Part shown: positions 51,901 through 61,344 of the stretch, piece after piece
How positions within the stretch are numbered: position 1 is the first letter of the stretch
How the letters are laid out: every line of letters starts with the position of its first letter
Made by a program: the position numbers and the translations under genes
Origin: Diplonema papillatum
Lineage: Eukaryota > Euglenozoa > Diplonemea > Diplonemida > Diplonemidae
Assembly (NCBI GenBank): GCA_030068145.1
Contig: JAPJBO010000769.1
Location: 1 to 64,000, forward strand
Direction of reading: 5' to 3'
DNA length: 64,000 nucleotides
Notes under the pieces: model-generated
The model's database searches: none
What the model was told of the DNA's origin: nothing
The model's input: only the letters and a program-made list of their open reading frames with translations

Positions 51901-53295
51901 GGGGAGTGGAGGCGGGGTGAGACCAGCCGGCGTGTGCCCTCCCCTGAGCTGAAACGCGGCCGTCTGGGGCCGGAAAAAAGGGAAGAAAGCTGCTTTTATC
52001 GAAGGCGCAGACCCCCGCCGCGCGGCCCGTTTTGCCAACCGCGTGTCAGCATGCTGGAGGAGAGTCGAAACGTGGTCTCAATGGCTGTCACGGGCCTCAT
52101 GCTGCTCGGGCTGTACTAGTATGTTTTGTTAGTTGTATAAAACTTATTACGTACTTGCTTTGTAGGAATTTTTAGTACTAACAATCTTGTGGGTTGCCCT
52201 TCAATGTATTGTGCAGGCTAAAAAGACGTAGGCAGCGTGTTTTGGTGGTTGATCAGAATTCCGTACCTGAATGCACACAGGGTAAATATAAGTGGGAAAA
52301 CGATCAACCGGCACGCACAAACAAAGAAATAATCTCAGAAATAGCGGAGACCGCCAGTTGCGAAAGATCGAAGGAGGTAAAGGTGCTGTAGCCCACACGA
52401 AACACAGGTAAATCTGGGTTTAGTGGCGGGCGTAAGCGCTCAACAAAAAGGACCCACTTTGTAGTTGTATCGTTTTCTCCCCCTCCAACCTCCTTCGAAA
52501 TGAGCACAAGGCAGTCCCTCGAGTATTTTTGTACACGACGGAAGATCTTTCTCATCAGGAGATGAATACTATTCCGACGAGAACTGACGCTTGTGCAAGG
52601 TTGTCAACCGAAAAACATCCAGGCTTGTCCCGGAAACCCTGCTCTAGATCTGCAGGTTGAAACATACTCGACGTAGTTGCTTGACTCCGAATGGAAGGGA
52701 GGAAATGAGAGGTACAATACAAACACAATCTGATTTGTTCTTTGCTTACACCACCGTGTGTTGTTTTCTCACTCAGGATTTTGACCTGCTGTGTTTGGGA
52801 CCACAAAGGACCCACTATTGCCGAAGAAAGCAACCTCCCAGGTGGTCCCACAACGCTCCGAAAATCCAGAAATAGTGGTCGGAGGCTCGAATAATGCTCG
52901 CAGAATGCGAAAGTTAGGAAGAATCACCTCTACGGTGCAAATCCTTTTGAAACCTCTTCGATGCGAGTGTGAACGCTAGAAGCCGTGCACGTCTGCAATG
53001 AAGACACCCCCTCAACCCACACAGCACGTTGCTGAGTCCCACGGGAACCTACGGCATCATTGCGTTCTATGCCGGGTGCCTGCTGCTAGTGCCCTTCGGT
53101 TTCCGAGTGTTGGACATCTTCTGCTTTGTGCCCCGCATCGTGCTGGTCAATCTGTACGCGACATACTGCGGGCACGACCAGCTGCCTACTCCGGCAGACA
53201 CCCCGTCGGACTTTCGGTACACCGAAGTGAGAGTTTCCGACGAGAGCACGCCCCTCAAGTACAACCTTAGCCAGTCGTATCACAGCGGGGACTGA
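48957..53295 (+). CDS. multi-pass membrane protein of unknown function (3' exons)
   Basis: Exons ending in matched phases are: up to 49011 (DSYDNFYLNKL; donor CTAG|GTGAGA), 49065-49413, 52050-52118 and 53025-53295 (TGA at 53293). The joined product has a basic segment (RTQKQQRRRVTEGDVRDYAS), TM1 (NSFGMLILAALFLAAAVAPW onward), an amphipathic Gln/Arg-rich helix, TM2 (NVVSMAVTGLMLLGLYY), TM3 (GIIAFYAGCLLLVPFGF with FCFVPRIVL after it) and a polar C-terminus (TPLKYNLSQSYHSGD). I do not recognise the family. The N-terminal part is not placed because upstream exons lie in a field of duplicates. The 53-bp intron 49012-49064 is unusually short beside introns of 2.6 and 0.9 kb. Confidence 0.65.
49065..49413 (+). 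CDS. membrane protein gene exon with TM1
   Basis: The acceptor CTCCAG|AA opens EHQKVMLRGLAVRLPVGGRR. A basic stretch, TM1 and a Gln-rich helix (EGVLQQRAARQQQGLHAMEQ) follow. The donor AAAGCG|GTAGGA leaves two bases (CG) that join C of the next exon to give Arg. Confidence 0.7.
49495..50135 (+). pseudogene. scrambled fragments of the TM1 exon within its downstream intron
   Basis: Copies of the exon end plus intron start (GCGAAAGCGGTAGGAGT) lie at about 49517 and 50110. Copies of VSDYASKTAEKEHTNSF at 49832-49890 and of LHAMEQEVLSR at 49931-49970 and 50080-50115 occur in altered order. None has a complete frame. Confidence 0.75.
50195..50890. repeat. local direct duplication of about 150-bp blocks
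   Basis: CAGACACCTCCTGTGAACAT plus flank occurs at 50198 and 50484. The block GTAATAGCCTTGGCAGGGGG-like through GGAGTCTGGCCGCAA occurs at 50245-50390 and 50755-50890. The block is intronic or intergenic; no gene is supported. Confidence 0.75.
51367..51480 (+). repeat. dispersed repeat family F, copy 3
   Basis: Same conserved words as copies 1 and 2. Confidence 0.75.
51680..51845 (+). repeat. dispersed repeat family G, further copy
   Basis: CTAGTCCCTCAAGGTTTCAT, GAAGAAGACTTGCTGCTCGC and CTAAGATTTCCCCCC in the usual order. Confidence 0.7.
52050..52118 (+). CDS. membrane protein gene exon with TM2
   Basis: The acceptor GTGTCAG|C and strong donor CTA|GTATGT bound 69 bases coding for MLEESRNVVSMAVTGLMLLG and LY. 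Both ends are phase 2, and the codons formed across junctions are Arg and Tyr. The in-frame TAG right after TAC is avoided only if the intron is spliced. Confidence 0.68.
52173..52330 (+). repeat. dispersed repeat family C, copy 2
   Basis: Same conserved words as 32964-33110; followed directly by a family B copy at 52345-52532. Confidence 0.8.
52345..52532 (+). repeat. SINE-like family B copy (5' part replaced by family C)
   Basis: Starts at GGAGACCGCCAGTTGCG and runs to the CCCTCGAGTATTTTTG end. Confidence 0.75.
52650..52802 (-). repeat. SINE-like family A, copy 5 (inverted, 3' part)
   Basis: Reverse complement of the family 3' half, including CTTACACCACCGTGTGTTGT and GTAGTTGCTTGACTCCG. 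Confidence 0.75.
53025..53295 (+). CDS. membrane protein gene terminal exon with TM3
   Basis: The acceptor CACACAG|C completes Tyr and gives TLLSPTGTYGIIAFYAGCLL. A second hydrophobic stretch (VLDIFCFVPRIVLVNLYATY) may be a re-entrant or fourth span. A polar tail ends GD, stop. Confidence 0.7.
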
Positions 53296-54010
53296 TCCGG
53301 CGTCAGTGCAACCTCAGCCAGTCGCATCCGAGACGTGCAGTCTTTCATCGTTGACTCATTCGCGTGCAGATGACTCGCCTCGAACGCTACAAGAGCAGTG
53401 TCCGATGAACCTCCTTGTCAACACCACCCAGCGACTGTGACGCTGTGCTGAACCTACAGCGCATTGCGTTCTAGTTACGGGCCTGCTGCTAGTGCCTCAT
53501 GGCTTCCGAGTGTTGGACATTCTGCTTTGTGCCCCGCATCGTGCTGGTCAATCTGTACGCGACATACTGCGGGCACGACCAGCTGCCTACACCGGCAGAC
53601 ACCCCGTCGGACTCTCGGTCCACCGAAGTGAGAGTTGCCGACGAGAGCACGCCCCTCAAGCACAACCTTAGCCAGTCGTACTACAGCGGGGACTGATCCG
53701 GCGTCAGTGCAACCTCAGTCAGTTCGCATCCAAGACGCGCAGTCTTTCATCGTGCAGTGTGGTGACTCATTTGCGTGCAGATGACTCGCCACGAACGCTA
53801 CAAGAGCAGTGTCCGATGAGCCCCTGTCAATACCACCCAACGACTGTGACGCTGTGCTGAACCTACAGCACCATTGCGTTCTACTTGGGTGCCTGCTGCT
53901 AGTGCCCCATGGCTTCCGAGTGTTGGACATCTTCTGCTTCGTGCCCCGCATCGTGCTGGTCATTCTGGACACGACACACTGCGCGTACGAGTGTCCGATG
54001 AACCTCCTTG
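53296..54010 (+). pseudogene. two degraded tandem copies of the terminal exon
   Basis: Copies at about 53449-53696 and 53860-54000 repeat CLLLVPxGFRVLDI and the following residues. Each is preceded by a duplicated spacer (CTACAAGAGCAGTGTCCGAT at 53388 and 53803), giving a unit of about 415 bp. The first copy keeps the C-terminus but has lost frame; the second is also truncated. Confidence 0.82.
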
Positions 54011-54255
54011 TCAATACAACCGACCACTCGTTTTCCAGTGGCCGCCCATGGGCCAGGCAGTGAACGGGAGCTAGCGCCTTCTGGCCGCATGGCACTGGGC
54101 CCACGTCTTAATAAAAGGCGGTACACGATACCTTCCGCGTGTCTTTCGGGGGAAGCGGCTGACATCTTGCTCGCTTGTGTGCTGTGTGTCCCTCGGAGAC
54201 TGCGAATGCCACTAAGAAGAGCCGAAGCCAAACGAGCACATTCTTCCTTCCTTTT

Positions 54256-54578
54256 TCTTTTACATAACCACCAGCTTGGAAGGAAATGCTCGACGATGCT
54301 GCCTGACAAAGAACCGAAGGGGTTCCCAAGTGCTGTAACTGCCGAACCACGTGTTGAACGGACGTGAGGTCATGCGGGTCTACCCCCACACGATCAATCA
54401 CACAAGCACAGCAGGTCAAAGTCCTGAGTGAGCAACCAACACACGGTGGTGTAAGCGAAGAACAAATCAGATTGTGTTTGTATTGCATTTTCCCCAGTGT
54501 GTAGCTAATATCCTGCGTGTGATCCACAGCAGGATCCCGCAAGACCCACAAGTACAGTGGCGAAGCAGCAGCACTCCC
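54256..54578 (+). repeat. SINE-like family A, copy 6 (variant 3' end)
   Basis: Head ACATAACCACCAGCTTGG; the tail is the variant shared with copy 4 (GTAGCTAATATCCTGCG, GATCCACAGCAGGATCCC). Confidence 0.8.
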
Positions 54579-55187
54579 TATTATTAGTCCTGGCTATTCT
54601 GACCACATTGTGGGAAAGTTGTGGGTGCACAGTACTGACCCCGAGTGCCCCGGGCAATGGCCGGGATGAATGTCGTGGGGATAAATCTTGCCGGGATCAA
54701 TATCAATGCCATCAGCAAAAGAAAGCTCCCAAAGAGCCGGAGGGTCGGCTCGTGGACTTTGCCGCCCTGTGCGTACTAACCAAGGATTCCTGGCTTGTGG
54801 AAGTATCCACGACCGCACCTTCAAAGATCCTAGCGTGTGAAACTGCAGCATGTTGGAACAATACCATCGCTGGGAGGAATCTCACTTGGATCAATCACCT
54901 GGATGAATCTCGCCGGTATCAATCACCTGGATGAATCTCGCCGGTATCAATCACCTGGATGAATCTCGCCGGATCAATCACCGGGATGAATCTCGCCGGA
55001 ATGACCGAGATGAATCTCGCCGGGGTCATCGCCGGGATGGATCTCACCACCTAGCTCAATCACATGTGTCTGGTGTGCTGGACTTTCGGCGTGAACCAGC
55101 CTCTGGCTGGCCGCATTCAATGGAAAACCCACCCAGGACCCCCTGAGAACACACGGACACCCGCCTGCCCCAGGCAAGGCGAGAATA
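54579..55187. other. minisatellite-like GGATGAATCTCGCCGG repeats; no gene supported
   Basis: Units of 15-28 bases built on GATGAATCTCGCCGG fill 54900-55040, with degenerate relatives from 54655. An open frame from 54557 starts inside the SINE tail and has a signal-peptide-like run, but its composition follows the repeats. Confidence 0.55.
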
Positions 55188-55233
55188 ATGTCGTCGATCT
55201 CGTCGGTCCCGAAGGACGTGCTCTTGCTTGGCG
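55188..55233 (+). CDS. possible first exon (MSSISSVPKDVLLLG)
   Basis: ATG at 55188 and a donor-like GGCG|GTATGC. Short and unassigned. Its phase does not fit the terminal exon at 55586, so I do not join them. The frame also stays open to 55370. Confidence 0.25.
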
Positions 55234-55585
55234 GTATGCAGGCTGCGTTTTGTTCCGGCTTTGACGCTTTGAGAAAGGGCGAAGCAATACCAATCGTGGG
55301 TGGTCTTCGTGTGGACAGAGAAGTTGGACTCTACCTGTTCAACAGAGCCTTCGGCTCGTTTATGTCTTAGTTCCGGTGCACAGAACCCGGACGCCTCTCG
55401 TGCAGCAAGGCACCACGTGGAGGTGGTACAAAGCCACACACATACGCACAGTGAAGTAGCGGTCGTCAAGAGCGCACAATGCTGGCGAACTTCAACACCC
55501 GCAAACACACATACCCACAGCAATTCTTGGTCTGGGCTGCTCTTACTACACGTGGCGCCCGTTGCTGAACGACCCACACTTTCAG

Positions 55586-55663
55586 AATCCAGAAGGGTCT
55601 TCGCGGTTGGAAGAGGAGAAGAACGAGCTCAAAGAAAAGATCCGCGTGCGGCAAGAGCTGCTT

Positions 55664-55698
<35 letters not shown>

Positions 55699-55711
55699 GA
55701 AAGGCGAGTGA
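55586..55711 (+). CDS. terminal exon: coiled coil and polyglutamine
   Basis: After TTTCAG the frame reads NPEGSSRLEEEKNELKEKIR and VRQELLK, then about 11 Gln encoded by CAG repeats, PKGE and TGA. The Leu/Glu/Lys heptads predict a coiled coil. The frame is open upstream to about 55507 (SYYTWRPLLNDPHF), so the exon could be longer. The parent gene is not recognised. Confidence 0.45.
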
Positions 55712-56149
55712 CAACCCCCTTCTCGCGACGAATCGCGCTTACAGCCGTCTGCATTCGTCTTGGCAGAGTCGCTTGGCGCCTCTGCGCCATGGAGCCCCTT
55801 GGCTTCTTTTGCTTGAGTTCTCGATCATGGCGACGGCAACGTCATATAAAGGGGCCTGGCCCGTGAGAAACTGCGTGCTTTTTCATGTTGGCGCTCAAAA
55901 GATCCGGTACGTGTAGTAGTACAGAGCGTGCTGACACATGATGCAGGCGTGGATGCCATAGCGGCCGTACTGTGAGCCGGTCCGTCCCTATCTCTTGAAA
56001 CTGCATCGAAGTGCCTGCCGCTGTTTATCAGTGAATCACGGTCCTATCAGGTCCATCCCTATCCCCTAGAGCTGCATCGAATTGCCCGGTGCTGTATTAT
56101 TCGGTCTATCACGGTCTATCAAGAGGGATGGACCGGCTCATACTGGACG
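55712..56149. other. no gene supported
   Basis: The words GTCCATCCCTATC and TGCATCGAA recur at about 55982 and 56050, a local duplication. Confidence 0.35.
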
Positions 56150-57440
56150 AAGAGGCCCTGGTGCGGCGTCATCGTTCTGTTGCTTCTCCGGTCTCTTACC
56201 CCGCAACGAATCGCGCCTGCGCCGTCTGTTCTCGTGTTGGTCGTGTCGCCTCTGCACCATGGGGTGCCACACGCGAGGCAGCAGCTGCACGACAACAAGT
56301 GACATCCTCAGAGGATGGCAGCTCGCTCAGATTCAACGCAGTAGTGCACGCGAGGGACACACTTGACGGAGGAGTATGGACTGGCGAAGGATGCTCATGC
56401 GGCGCCATCGTTCTGTCGCTTCTCCTGTCGCTTACCTCGCAATCGCGTCTCTGCGCCGTCTGTCCTCGTTTTTGTCGTGTCGCCTCTGCACCATAGGACC
56501 CCTTGGCTTCGCTATGTAGCAGATCACGCAGTTTGCTAACACGATGCATGATGAAGGGTGCCGCAAGCGAAGCGGAAAGGATGAGCTTCGTGTGAAGCAG
56601 CAGCTGCACGACAGCAAGTGACATCCTCAGAGGATGGCAGCTCGCTCAGATTCAACACACTAGTGCACGCGAGGGTCACACTGGACGGAGGAGTATGGAC
56701 TGGCGAAGGATGCTCATGCGGCGCCATCGTTCTGTCGCTTCTCCTGTCGCTTACCCCGCAATCGCGTCTCTGCGCCGTCTGTCCTCGTTTTGGTCGTGTC
56801 GCCTCTGCACCATAGGACCCCTTGGCTTCTCTATGTAGCAGATCACGCAGTTTGCTAACACGATGCATGATGAAGGGTGCCGCAAGCGAAGCCGAAAGGA
56901 TGAGCTTCGTGTGAAGCAGCAGCTGCACGACAGCAAGTGACATCCTCAGAGGATGGCAGCTCGCTCAGATTCAACACACTAGTGCACGCGAGGGTCACAC
57001 TGGACGGAGGAGTATGGACTGGCGAAGGATGCTCATGCGGCGACATCGTTCTGTTGCTTCTGCTCTTGTCGCTTACCCCGCAATCGCGTCTGCGCCGTCT
57101 GTCCTCGTTTTGGTCGTGTCGCCAGTACCATAGGACTCCTTGGCTTCTCTTTGCGTCTGTAGCAGATCACGCAGTTTCGCTAACACGATGCATGATGGAG
57201 GGTGCCACAAGCGAAGAGGAAGGATGAGCTGCGAGACAACAAGCGATATCCTCAGAGGATGGTGGTGGGTGGCGCACTGGCAGCTCGCTCAGATTCAACA
57301 CAGTAGTGCCACACGAGGGACACGCGCTGGGGGGAGGTGTATGGACTGGCGAAGGATGTTGATGAGCCGCACCGTTCCCCGCAACGACTCGTGCTCGTTC
57401 TGTGGGGCTCGTTGGGGCCTCTGCGCCATAGAACCCCTTG
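56150..57440. repeat. about 320-bp tandem repeat, roughly four units
   Basis: Units are marked by GACATCCTCAGAGGATGGCA at 56299, 56619 and 56939 and a variant at 57245, a spacing of 320, 320 and about 306 bases. Each unit also holds CTGCGCCGTCTGTCCTCGTT. Open frames inside repeat with the unit and are not conserved as protein between units. Confidence 0.9.
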
Positions 57441-57984
57441 GGTGACTTTGCTTGAGTAGCAGGCCGTGGTTGACACGGGCTGCAGGCTTTGGATTCCCGA
57501 TACGACCCACTTGTAACGTTAAGAATGCTCTGCATCGGTTGATATGCAGAGTCATCTGGAAGGTGCCTTGGGGCCGAGTTAGATTGCAGTAGTACCTCCG
57601 GGGCTAGCCTTCGTTCGCGAGTACCTGTCTGTCTCGTTCCTCTCGAGAATGCTGCGCGGCTGATGCTGCAACTGTCTCTTCTCCAGCCTCTTTTCTTCGA
57701 GCTGCAATGCGTGAGGAAACTAGAACCGTCCGTGTAAGGACCATCTGATCGTGGTGATTTTGCCTCGTTTTCGCATTCTGCAGCCACTATTTCAGCCTAA
57801 ACGAGCATCCGACCAGTTATTTTGCATTTCCCGAGCAGTTTAGGAGCACCCGAGTGGTAGGTTTCAAGTTTCGGGCTCCCCTTTTTTCGGAAAAACAGGG
57901 GTCTTGCCACCTCATACTACGTCGTAGGACTTCGGCTGAGGGCTCCTGCGGTCAGCGAAAAGCTGTTCCACGTTTTCTTTGCTC
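57441..57984. other. no gene supported
   Basis: Short frames only. The sequence leads to the hairpin-array element. Confidence 0.35.
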
Positions 57985-58937
57985 GAGGTGGAGTCCAGCC
58001 TCAGAAGCTGGAGTTAAAAAGCGGGTGCCGCACCCGCTTTTCGGGTGTGAATTTACACGTGTTTTGGTTGTAGCACACCCGCTTTTCGGGTGTGGATTTA
58101 CACACGTTTTTGGTCGCAACACACACCCGCTTTTCGGGTGTGAATTTACACGCGTTTTGGTTGTAGCACACCCGCTTTTCGGGTGTGGATTTACACACGT
58201 TTCTGGTTGCAACACGCACCCGCTTTTCGGGTGTGAATTTACACGTGTTTTGGTTGTAGCACACCCGCTTTTCGGGTGTGGATTTACACACGTTTTTGGT
58301 CGCAACACACACCCGCTTTTCGGGTGTGAATTTACACGTGTTTTGGTTGTAGCACACCCGCTTTTCGGGTGTGGATTTACACACGTTTCTGGTTGCAACA
58401 CGCACCCGCTTTTCGGGTGTGGATTTACACACGTTTCTGGTTGCAACACACACCCGCTTTTCGGGTGTGGATTTACACACGTTTCTGGTTGCAACACGCA
58501 CCCGCTTTTCGGGTGTGAATTTACACGTGTTTTGGTTGTAGCACACCCGCTTTTCGGGTGTGGATTTACACACGTTTCTGGTTGCAACACGCACCCGCTT
58601 TTCGGGTGTGGATTTACACACGTTTCTGGTTGCAACACGCACCCGCTTTTCGGGTGTGAATTTACACGTGTTTTGGTTGTAGCACACCCGCTTTTCGGGT
58701 GTGGATTTACACACGTTTCTGGTTGCAACACGCACCCGCTTTTCGGGTGTGAATTTACACGTGTTTTGGTTGTAGCACACCCGCTTTTCGGGTGTGGATT
58801 TACACACGTTTTTGGTCGCAACACACACCCGCTTTTCGGGTGTGAATTTACACGTGTTTTGGTTGTAGCACACCCGCTTTTCGGGTGTGGCTTGGGCACA
58901 CCCTCTTTGTCTCCAGCTTCTGAGGCTGGGCCTCACC
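57985..58937 (+). repeat. large hairpin-array element (about 19 hairpins) with terminal inverted repeats
   Basis: The left end GTGGAGTCCAGCCTCAGAAG continues CTGGAG; the right end CTCCAGCTTCTGAGGCTGGG is its near-perfect inverse. The interior alternates two units, of 45 and 48 bases, each carrying the hairpin CACCCG-CTTTT-CGGGTG. Spacers are TTTACACGTGTTTTGGTTGT and TTTACACACGTTTCTGGTTG. Smaller relatives lie at 42538, 44902, 59290, 59565 and 59745. Unit lengths divisible by three create long open frames on both strands, which are not genes. Confidence 0.88.
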
Positions 58938-59131
58938 GTGTGCGGGTGTTTCGGGGGAGGAGGGATCATCCGTGCGCACCAACTTCTCAGAAAAGTGCGC
59001 ATGGCCGCATGTACGGCGCACGCGCGGCTGACTCGTGCAGCCAAAGAGTGAGGGGCGGTAGTTAACATTGTCTACACACGGTCAAACTTCTGAGGTTGTG
59101 TGAAGTGTGGATAGGCCGATGTATACGCGGG

Positions 59132-59360
59132 TGTTGAGGCCCGTGCTTGAGGTGGAGACGCGGGTGCTCGGGAAGAAGCACGTGTCCATTTCAAGCACGT
59201 TCTTCAAGTGCGTTCCCCCCGACGGGCAGCAAACTCGAAAAAGCAAGGAAAGAGCTTCGAAATCGAAGCAGGTGTGGGGGAGGGGTCAGCCTCGCACGTG
59301 TCACAGAAGCTGGAGTTAAGGCTGGAGCTGTAAAAGCGGGTGCCACACCTTTTCGGGTGT
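59132..59360 (+). pseudogene. GNAT gene 5' fragment plus hairpin-element left end (duplicated block)
   Basis: Bases 59132-59176 repeat GNAT codons (EVETRVLGKK). Bases 59210-59290 and 59665-59745 are duplicates coding for KSKERASKSKQVWG. Bases 59290-59360 hold a hairpin-element left part. Confidence 0.65.
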
Positions 59361-59379
59361 AAGTGAACTTGCACTCTAC

Positions 59380-59575
59380 AAACACAGGCAAGTTGTACAA
59401 GGACCACCAGCCCGGCAACGAGGCGTTCCTGCGGGTCGCACGACGCGGTCGCCCGCTCCCTTTTCATGCAGGCCGTCGAAACGCTGCCGGTGGTCAAGGA
59501 AAAGCTGCAGGAAACCTTCCCCGAAGAGCCCGTGCTGGGCCGCGCCGAGGAGACGTTCGAGCACTGCGTTTTTGG
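59380..59575 (+). CDS. possible exon fragment, unassigned
   Basis: One frame reads GKLYKDHQPGNEAFLR to about 59432; a second then gives SHDAVARSLFMQAVETLPVV and KEKLQETFPEEPVLGRAEET. Both have coding character, but the frame changes between them. The second runs straight into a hairpin-element copy at 59565. Unrecognised; probably exon debris. Confidence 0.3.
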
Positions 59576-59655
59576 TTGCAACACACACCCGCTTTTTGGG
59601 TGTGCCTTGAGCGCACCCTTGTACTCCAGCTGCTGAGGCTGGACCTCACCGTGTG
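59565..59655 (+). repeat. hairpin-array element, right-end copy
   Basis: One hairpin (CACCCGCTTTTTGGGTG) and the right end CTCCAGCTGCTGAGGCTGG. Confidence 0.7.
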
Positions 59656-59744
59656 GAGGCCTGTTGATGCAGCAAACACGAAAAGTAAGGAAAGAGCTTC
59701 GAAATCGAAGCAGGTGTGGGGGGGAGGGTCAGCCTCGCATGCAC

Positions 59745-59845
59745 GGAGGAGTCCAGCCTCAGAAGCCAGCTGGAGTTGTAAAAGCGGGTGACACACCCGC
59801 TTTTTCGGGTGTGACTGGGGCGCACCCTCTTGAACTCCATGGCTG
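59745..59845 (+). repeat. hairpin-array element, single-hairpin copy touching the GNAT start codon
   Basis: The left end GAGTCCAGCCTCAGAAG, one hairpin, then CACCCTCTTGAACTCC. The expected right end CTCCAGCTGCTGAGG is represented by CTCCATGGCTGCCGAGG, which includes the ATG of the acetyltransferase gene. Confidence 0.65.
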
Positions 59846-60420
59846 CCGAGGAGCCGTCGTACTGTGACCCGTACAGTCGCAGCGATGCCGTGGCCGAGGC
59901 CCGTGTTGAGGTGGAGACGCGGGTGCTCGGGAAGAAGGACAAGGGCGCGTGGGAGGCGATCCTCGCGCGTTTGAAGTCGATCGAGAAGCAGTCCTTCAAC
60001 AAGGAGGACAGCATGATCGACACCCTGCACAAGGAAGCGGCGAAGGTGTCCAACCGCGTTCTGGTGGCGGAGGCCACTACGAGAAGCCGCCGCTTTGCCG
60101 GAGAAGGCATCGTAGGCTACCTCATCTACAGCAACAACCTGAAGCAGGAAGGGTGCTCCCGCATCCTGAAGGTCGCGGTAGCAAAAGCCAACCGGCGCCA
60201 GGGCGTGGGCCGCGCGCTGCTAACGGCGGCGTGCCGGCTGAGCAAGGCGGAGAGGAGCCCCAGCATGCAGCTGCACGTCGCGCTCGCAAGGGACGCGGCC
60301 TACAACCTGTATCTCTCAGAAGGCTTCAAAGTCTTGTCGTTGCTGCCAGACTACTACGCCCCTGGGCGGCATGCATACTTGATGGAGAACCTCTACAATG
60401 ATGCACGGAGAAACAGCTAG
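59839..60420 (+). CDS. GNAT-family N-acetyltransferase, 193 aa
   Basis: It transfers an acetyl group from acetyl-CoA to an amine, most likely a protein N-terminus judging by its layout. The N-terminal part carries a basic helix (LKSIEKQSFNKEDSM, the segment that starts the fold in N-terminal acetyltransferases). Strand VGYLIYSNN leads to the acetyl-CoA loop VAKANRRQGVGRALLTAACR (motif R/Q-x-x-G-x-G/A). The C-terminal part AAYNLYLSEGFKVLSLLPDY and YYAP...AYLMENLY matches the usual GF and Tyr-Met ends. At 193 aa it is a normal single-domain length. ATG at 59839 is chosen because upstream sequence is a repeat. Closest subfamily (RimI or Naa-type) cannot be fixed by eye. Confidence 0.82.
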   Translation: MAAEEPSYCDPYSRSDAVAEARVEVETRVLGKKDKGAWEAILARLKSIEKQSFNKEDSMIDTLHKEAAKVSNRVLVAEATTRSRRFAGEGIVGYLIYSNNLKQEGCSRILKVAVAKANRRQGVGRALLTAACRLSKAERSPSMQLHVALARDAAYNLYLSEGFKVLSLLPDYYAPGRHAYLMENLYNDARRNS

Positions 60421-60464
60421 GTAGAAGGACAGTCTCACGACGAAGGTCAAGGTGTAACGTCTGA

Positions 60465-60670
60465 GAGGCGAAGTTTAGCCCACTTTCCACGTTCACCAGT
60501 CGGTATTGAGTTTTCCGACACGCTGTTTTTTGGGTGACTCCTGTTCCTTCGGGGGACGGATAGAGCGTGGGCGTTTGTCGGCTTCTCCATGCGGTGTTCG
60601 CAACAGCTGACAGCCTTTAGCCACATCTCACCCGAGGATGTGGCAATGCAATGAACTTCGCCTGACTCGC
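60465..60670 (+). repeat. dispersed repeat family E, copy 2
   Basis: TTTTCCGACACGCTGTTTTT, GGACGGATAGAGCGTGGG and CTCACCCGAGGATGTGGCAA, as at 34960. Confidence 0.7.
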
Positions 60671-60694
60671 ATTTCGAAAACCATCATCTATATG

Positions 60695-60862
60695 CGCTGC
60701 TAACGGCGGCGTGCCGGCTGAGCAAGGCGGAGAGGAGCCCCAGCATGCAGCTGCATATCGCGCTCGCAAGGGCTTCAAAGTCTTGTCGTTGCTGCCAGAC
60801 TACTACGCCCCTGGGCGGCATGCGTACCTGATGGAGAACCTCTACGGCGATGCTGAAGGGTG
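60695..60862 (+). pseudogene. degraded GNAT gene 3' copy
   Basis: Repeats CGCTGCTAACGGCGGCGTGC through GGAGAACCTCTAC of the gene, with an internal deletion that removes the DAAYNLYL codons. It starts and ends inside family E sequence. Confidence 0.85.
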
Positions 60863-60864
60863 AT

Positions 60865-61010
60865 CCTTCGGGGGACGGATAGAGCGTTTGGCAGCTTCCA
60901 TCCGGCACGCGGCTCAAGACTTCTGCTTTCCCGTTCGTTTGCACAGGCGCCACACTCTCACCCGAGGATGTGGCAATGCAATGAGCTTGGCCGGACTAGC
61001 CTTTCCAAAC
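60865..61010 (+). repeat. dispersed repeat family E, copy 3
   Basis: Contains GGGGGACGGATAGAGCG and TCTCACCCGAGGATGTGGCA between two GNAT gene fragments. Confidence 0.65.
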
Positions 61011-61011
61011 C

Positions 61012-61228
61012 CGTCATCTACAGCAACAACCTGAAGCAGGAAGGGTGCTCCCGCATCCTGAAGGTCGCGGGGGGAGAAGCCAACCGGCGCCACAGCTGAG
61101 CAAGGCGGAGAGGAGCCCCAGCATGTAGCTGCACGTCGCGCTCGTAAGGGACGCGGCCTACAACCTGTATCTCTCAGAAGGCTTCAAGGTCTTGTCATTG
61201 CTGCCAGACTACTACGCCCCTGGGCGGC
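61012..61228 (+). pseudogene. second degraded GNAT gene copy
   Basis: Starts ATCTACAGCAACAACCTGAA, loses part of the acetyl-CoA loop, and continues to DYYAPGR, where it joins family E sequence (61228-61325). Confidence 0.85.
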
Positions 61229-61344
61229 GGTATTGAGTTTTCCGACACGCTGTTTTTTGGGTCCTGTGACTCCTCTCCTTTGGGTGACGGATAGAGCGTC
61301 AGCTCCATCCGGCACTCGGCTCTATCATGATCCGTGAAATGTTC

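Noticed and set aside
54557-54934. Open frame with a signal-peptide-like start
   Set aside because: It begins in the tail of a SINE-A copy and runs into GATGAATCTCGCCGG repeats; no domain.
56082-57787. Several open frames of 90-206 codons in the 320-bp array
   Set aside because: They shift between units and are not conserved as protein; composition follows the repeat.
57985-58937. CRISPR-like spacing of palindromic repeats
   Set aside because: Spacers are themselves repeated and there are no cas genes; the window is eukaryotic nuclear DNA.
57854-59068. Open frames of 315-403 codons through the hairpin array
   Set aside because: Units of 45 and 48 bp keep frames open on both strands; the hairpin signal explains the conservation better than protein coding.
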